From Mycobacterium sp. (GTDB taxonomy: Bacteria > Actinomycetota > Actinomycetes > Mycobacteriales > Mycobacteriaceae): 64,000 nt of DNA. The translations under genes were made by a program, and so were the position numbers. Positions 63,013 through 64,000 of the stretch are shown here, piece after piece; position 1 is the stretch's first letter, and the number at the start of each line of letters is the position of its first letter. The stretch spans positions 124,001-188,000 of the forward strand of contig NZ_PKEK01000040.1 of assembly GCF_002863225.1 (NCBI RefSeq). The letters run 5' to 3'. The notes beneath the pieces were generated by a model. That model did not search any database and was not told the origin of the DNA. It worked only from the letters and a program-made list of their open reading frames with translations.

Positions 63013-63350
63013 ACGGCCAAGAAGTCCAGCCGGTCAGACACGGGCAGCGCCGTGCGACACGTAAGGCTCTGTTCGACGCCCGACCGGGGTGGGATTTTCG
63101 GCCGAATCGTCCGATGTCTCAGACTGCACTCAGCTAAAATTCGAGCTCGTTCGATTTTTTCGCATGACAGTGCGACGCGAAGCTGTGAAAAGAATGTGAT
63201 GTCAATAGGCGAACCAGCTCGCTACCTGTGACGACACTCAATTTCTGCTGAGGCGTTGTACTTGCGTGCAACGCTTTCCGTAGTTAATGTCCAGTCAAAA
63301 GTTGTGGTGCGAGTCACAGTCGACCCGTTGTCTTGAAGGAGTTGGGGGCC
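63013..63350. other. Intergenic region, about 340 bases, without a gene
   Basis: No coding frame on either strand looks real. The part from 63121 to 63290 is AT-richer than the neighbours, and a TTAATG-rich stretch before 63351 may contain the promoter of the following gene. GAAGGAG at 63335-63341 is its ribosome site. I see no strong terminator or repeat. Confidence 0.6.
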
Positions 63351-64000
63351 ATGCAACAGGTACTTCGCCCGTACGCCACCGCCGGGATTGCACTGGTCGG
63401 GGCCAGCATGATCGCCGTCACCCCGGTCGTCGTGCCGCTGCCGGAGATCCAGACGCACTCGGTGAAGTTGGTCGATGCCTGGTCGGATCTGCTCACCGAC
63501 ACGACTGCCAACCTCGCCAACATCTCCGCCAACACCGACCTGACGGCCATCACGGGCGTCTTTCAGGCGCTCCTCAGTAATCCGCTCGGCGTTTTTCAGG
63601 CACTGACGGATCTGTCCCCGACCGTTGATGCGAGCGTCGGCACCCTGCCCGCGACAGTGAACATCGACCTGCCGCCGGGGCTCGAATTGCTTCTCGCCCA
63701 GATCGGTGCCGAAGGTGCCGCGCTCAACGCGGTCAACGATGTGGTCGCGCAGCTCGCCACCAACCCGTCCGGCGCGTTCACCACGCTGCTCGAAGCGCCG
63801 GCCGTCATCGCGAACGCCTTCCTCAACGGCACCGACAACATCAGCCTGCTGGGCGGGCTGATCAACATCGCCGGCTTCAACGGCATCTTGGCGCCGCTGC
63901 AGGACGTCAGCGTCAACCTCAACCTGGCCAACCTGCTGGACACGCTGGGCGTGGGAGACATCAGCCTCAGCAGCCTCGGGATCAATTTGACCGACCTGCT
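63351..64000 (+). CDS. Secreted mycobacterial protein with Asn/Leu-rich repeats, partial (cut at window edge)
   Basis: Open from the ATG at 63351 to the window edge (216 codons). An N-terminal hydrophobic segment (YATAGIALVGASMIAVTPVVV) acts as a signal or anchor, followed by a low-complexity region rich in Leu, Asn, Ala and Gly (LTDTTANLANISANTDLTAI, SLLGGLINIAGFNGIL). This start is typical of a family of mycobacterial proteins with PE/PPE-like repetitive tails, but no PE or PPE domain is visible. It is not full length, so no function is given. Confidence 0.7.
   Translation, partial: MQQVLRPYATAGIALVGASMIAVTPVVVPLPEIQTHSVKLVDAWSDLLTDTTANLANISANTDLTAITGVFQALLSNPLGVFQALTDLSPTVDASVGTLPATVNIDLPPGLELLLAQIGAEGAALNAVNDVVAQLATNPSGAFTTLLEAPAVIANAFLNGTDNISLLGGLINIAGFNGILAPLQDVSVNLNLANLLDTLGVGDISLSSLGINLTDL

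Overview
The window is chromosomal DNA of a mycobacterium, most likely a rapid grower of the Mycolicibacterium type. The order of families follows, in reverse, the Mycobacterium tuberculosis Rv1879-Rv1836c segment: amidohydrolase, glnA3, MFS exporter, bfrA, lldD2, ferredoxin reductase, the Rv1868/Rv1867/Rv1866 trio, apa, modA, a short-chain dehydrogenase, ndh, blaI/blaR, gnd, guaB1, two CBS/CNNM proteins, glcB and a VWA protein. Codons are strongly GC-ended, GTG starts and ATGA/TGATG overlaps are common, and mycobacterial signatures are present (Apa, IdeR boxes, Ddn-like protein, OxyR-AhpC-AhpD). An intact lon and an OxyR with both redox cysteines argue against M. tuberculosis itself. Rv numbers come from memory of families and gene order, not from a search.

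Layout. 1-4.1 kb: an accessory hydrolase pair, an NTF2-like protein, and a TetR/diiron-protein operon with a palindromic operator. 4.2-11.1 kb: a leftward run of SRPBCC protein, acyltransferase, FluG-like amidohydrolase plus glnA3, CMD protein, MFS exporter and bacterioferritin, opposed by bfd across iron-box-like palindromes. 11.5-13.7 kb: an acyl-CoA type operon. 13.7-17.8 kb: oxyR divergent from ahpC-ahpD, a deaminase and a GH13 enzyme, with a MIRU-like direct repeat between ahpC and ahpD. 17.8-20.7 kb: a frameshifted DUF1810 gene, lldD2 and two uncharacterised genes.

20.9-27.5 kb is the most unusual part. A CGNR zinc-finger regulator and a TetR regulator precede an operon of a HAD-like protein, a demethyl-4-deoxygadusol-synthase-type cyclase (MysA), an ATP-grasp ligase (MysC), a D-Ala-D-Ala-ligase-like ATP-grasp (MysD) and a TauD-type oxygenase. 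This is a mycosporine-like amino acid (MAA, UV sunscreen) pathway in a mycobacterium. The usual O-methyltransferase MysB is absent, the HAD-like protein has lost both catalytic aspartates, and an Fe(II)/2-oxoglutarate oxygenase is added. The lon protease gene overlaps the last gene by one base.

27.5-44.8 kb returns to conserved backbone, with visible decay: a remnant of a DNA-glycosylase-like gene, an LLM-oxidoreductase pseudogene, and modA without modB or modC. 44.9-49.5 kb carries two tandem cytochrome P450/methyltransferase pairs that look like a segmental duplication. 49.6-64 kb holds an IdeR-box-controlled FhuF-like protein, blaI/blaR-type genes, gnd, guaB1, two CNNM proteins behind a structured leader, glcB, a VWA protein, and the start of a secreted mycobacterial protein cut by the window edge.
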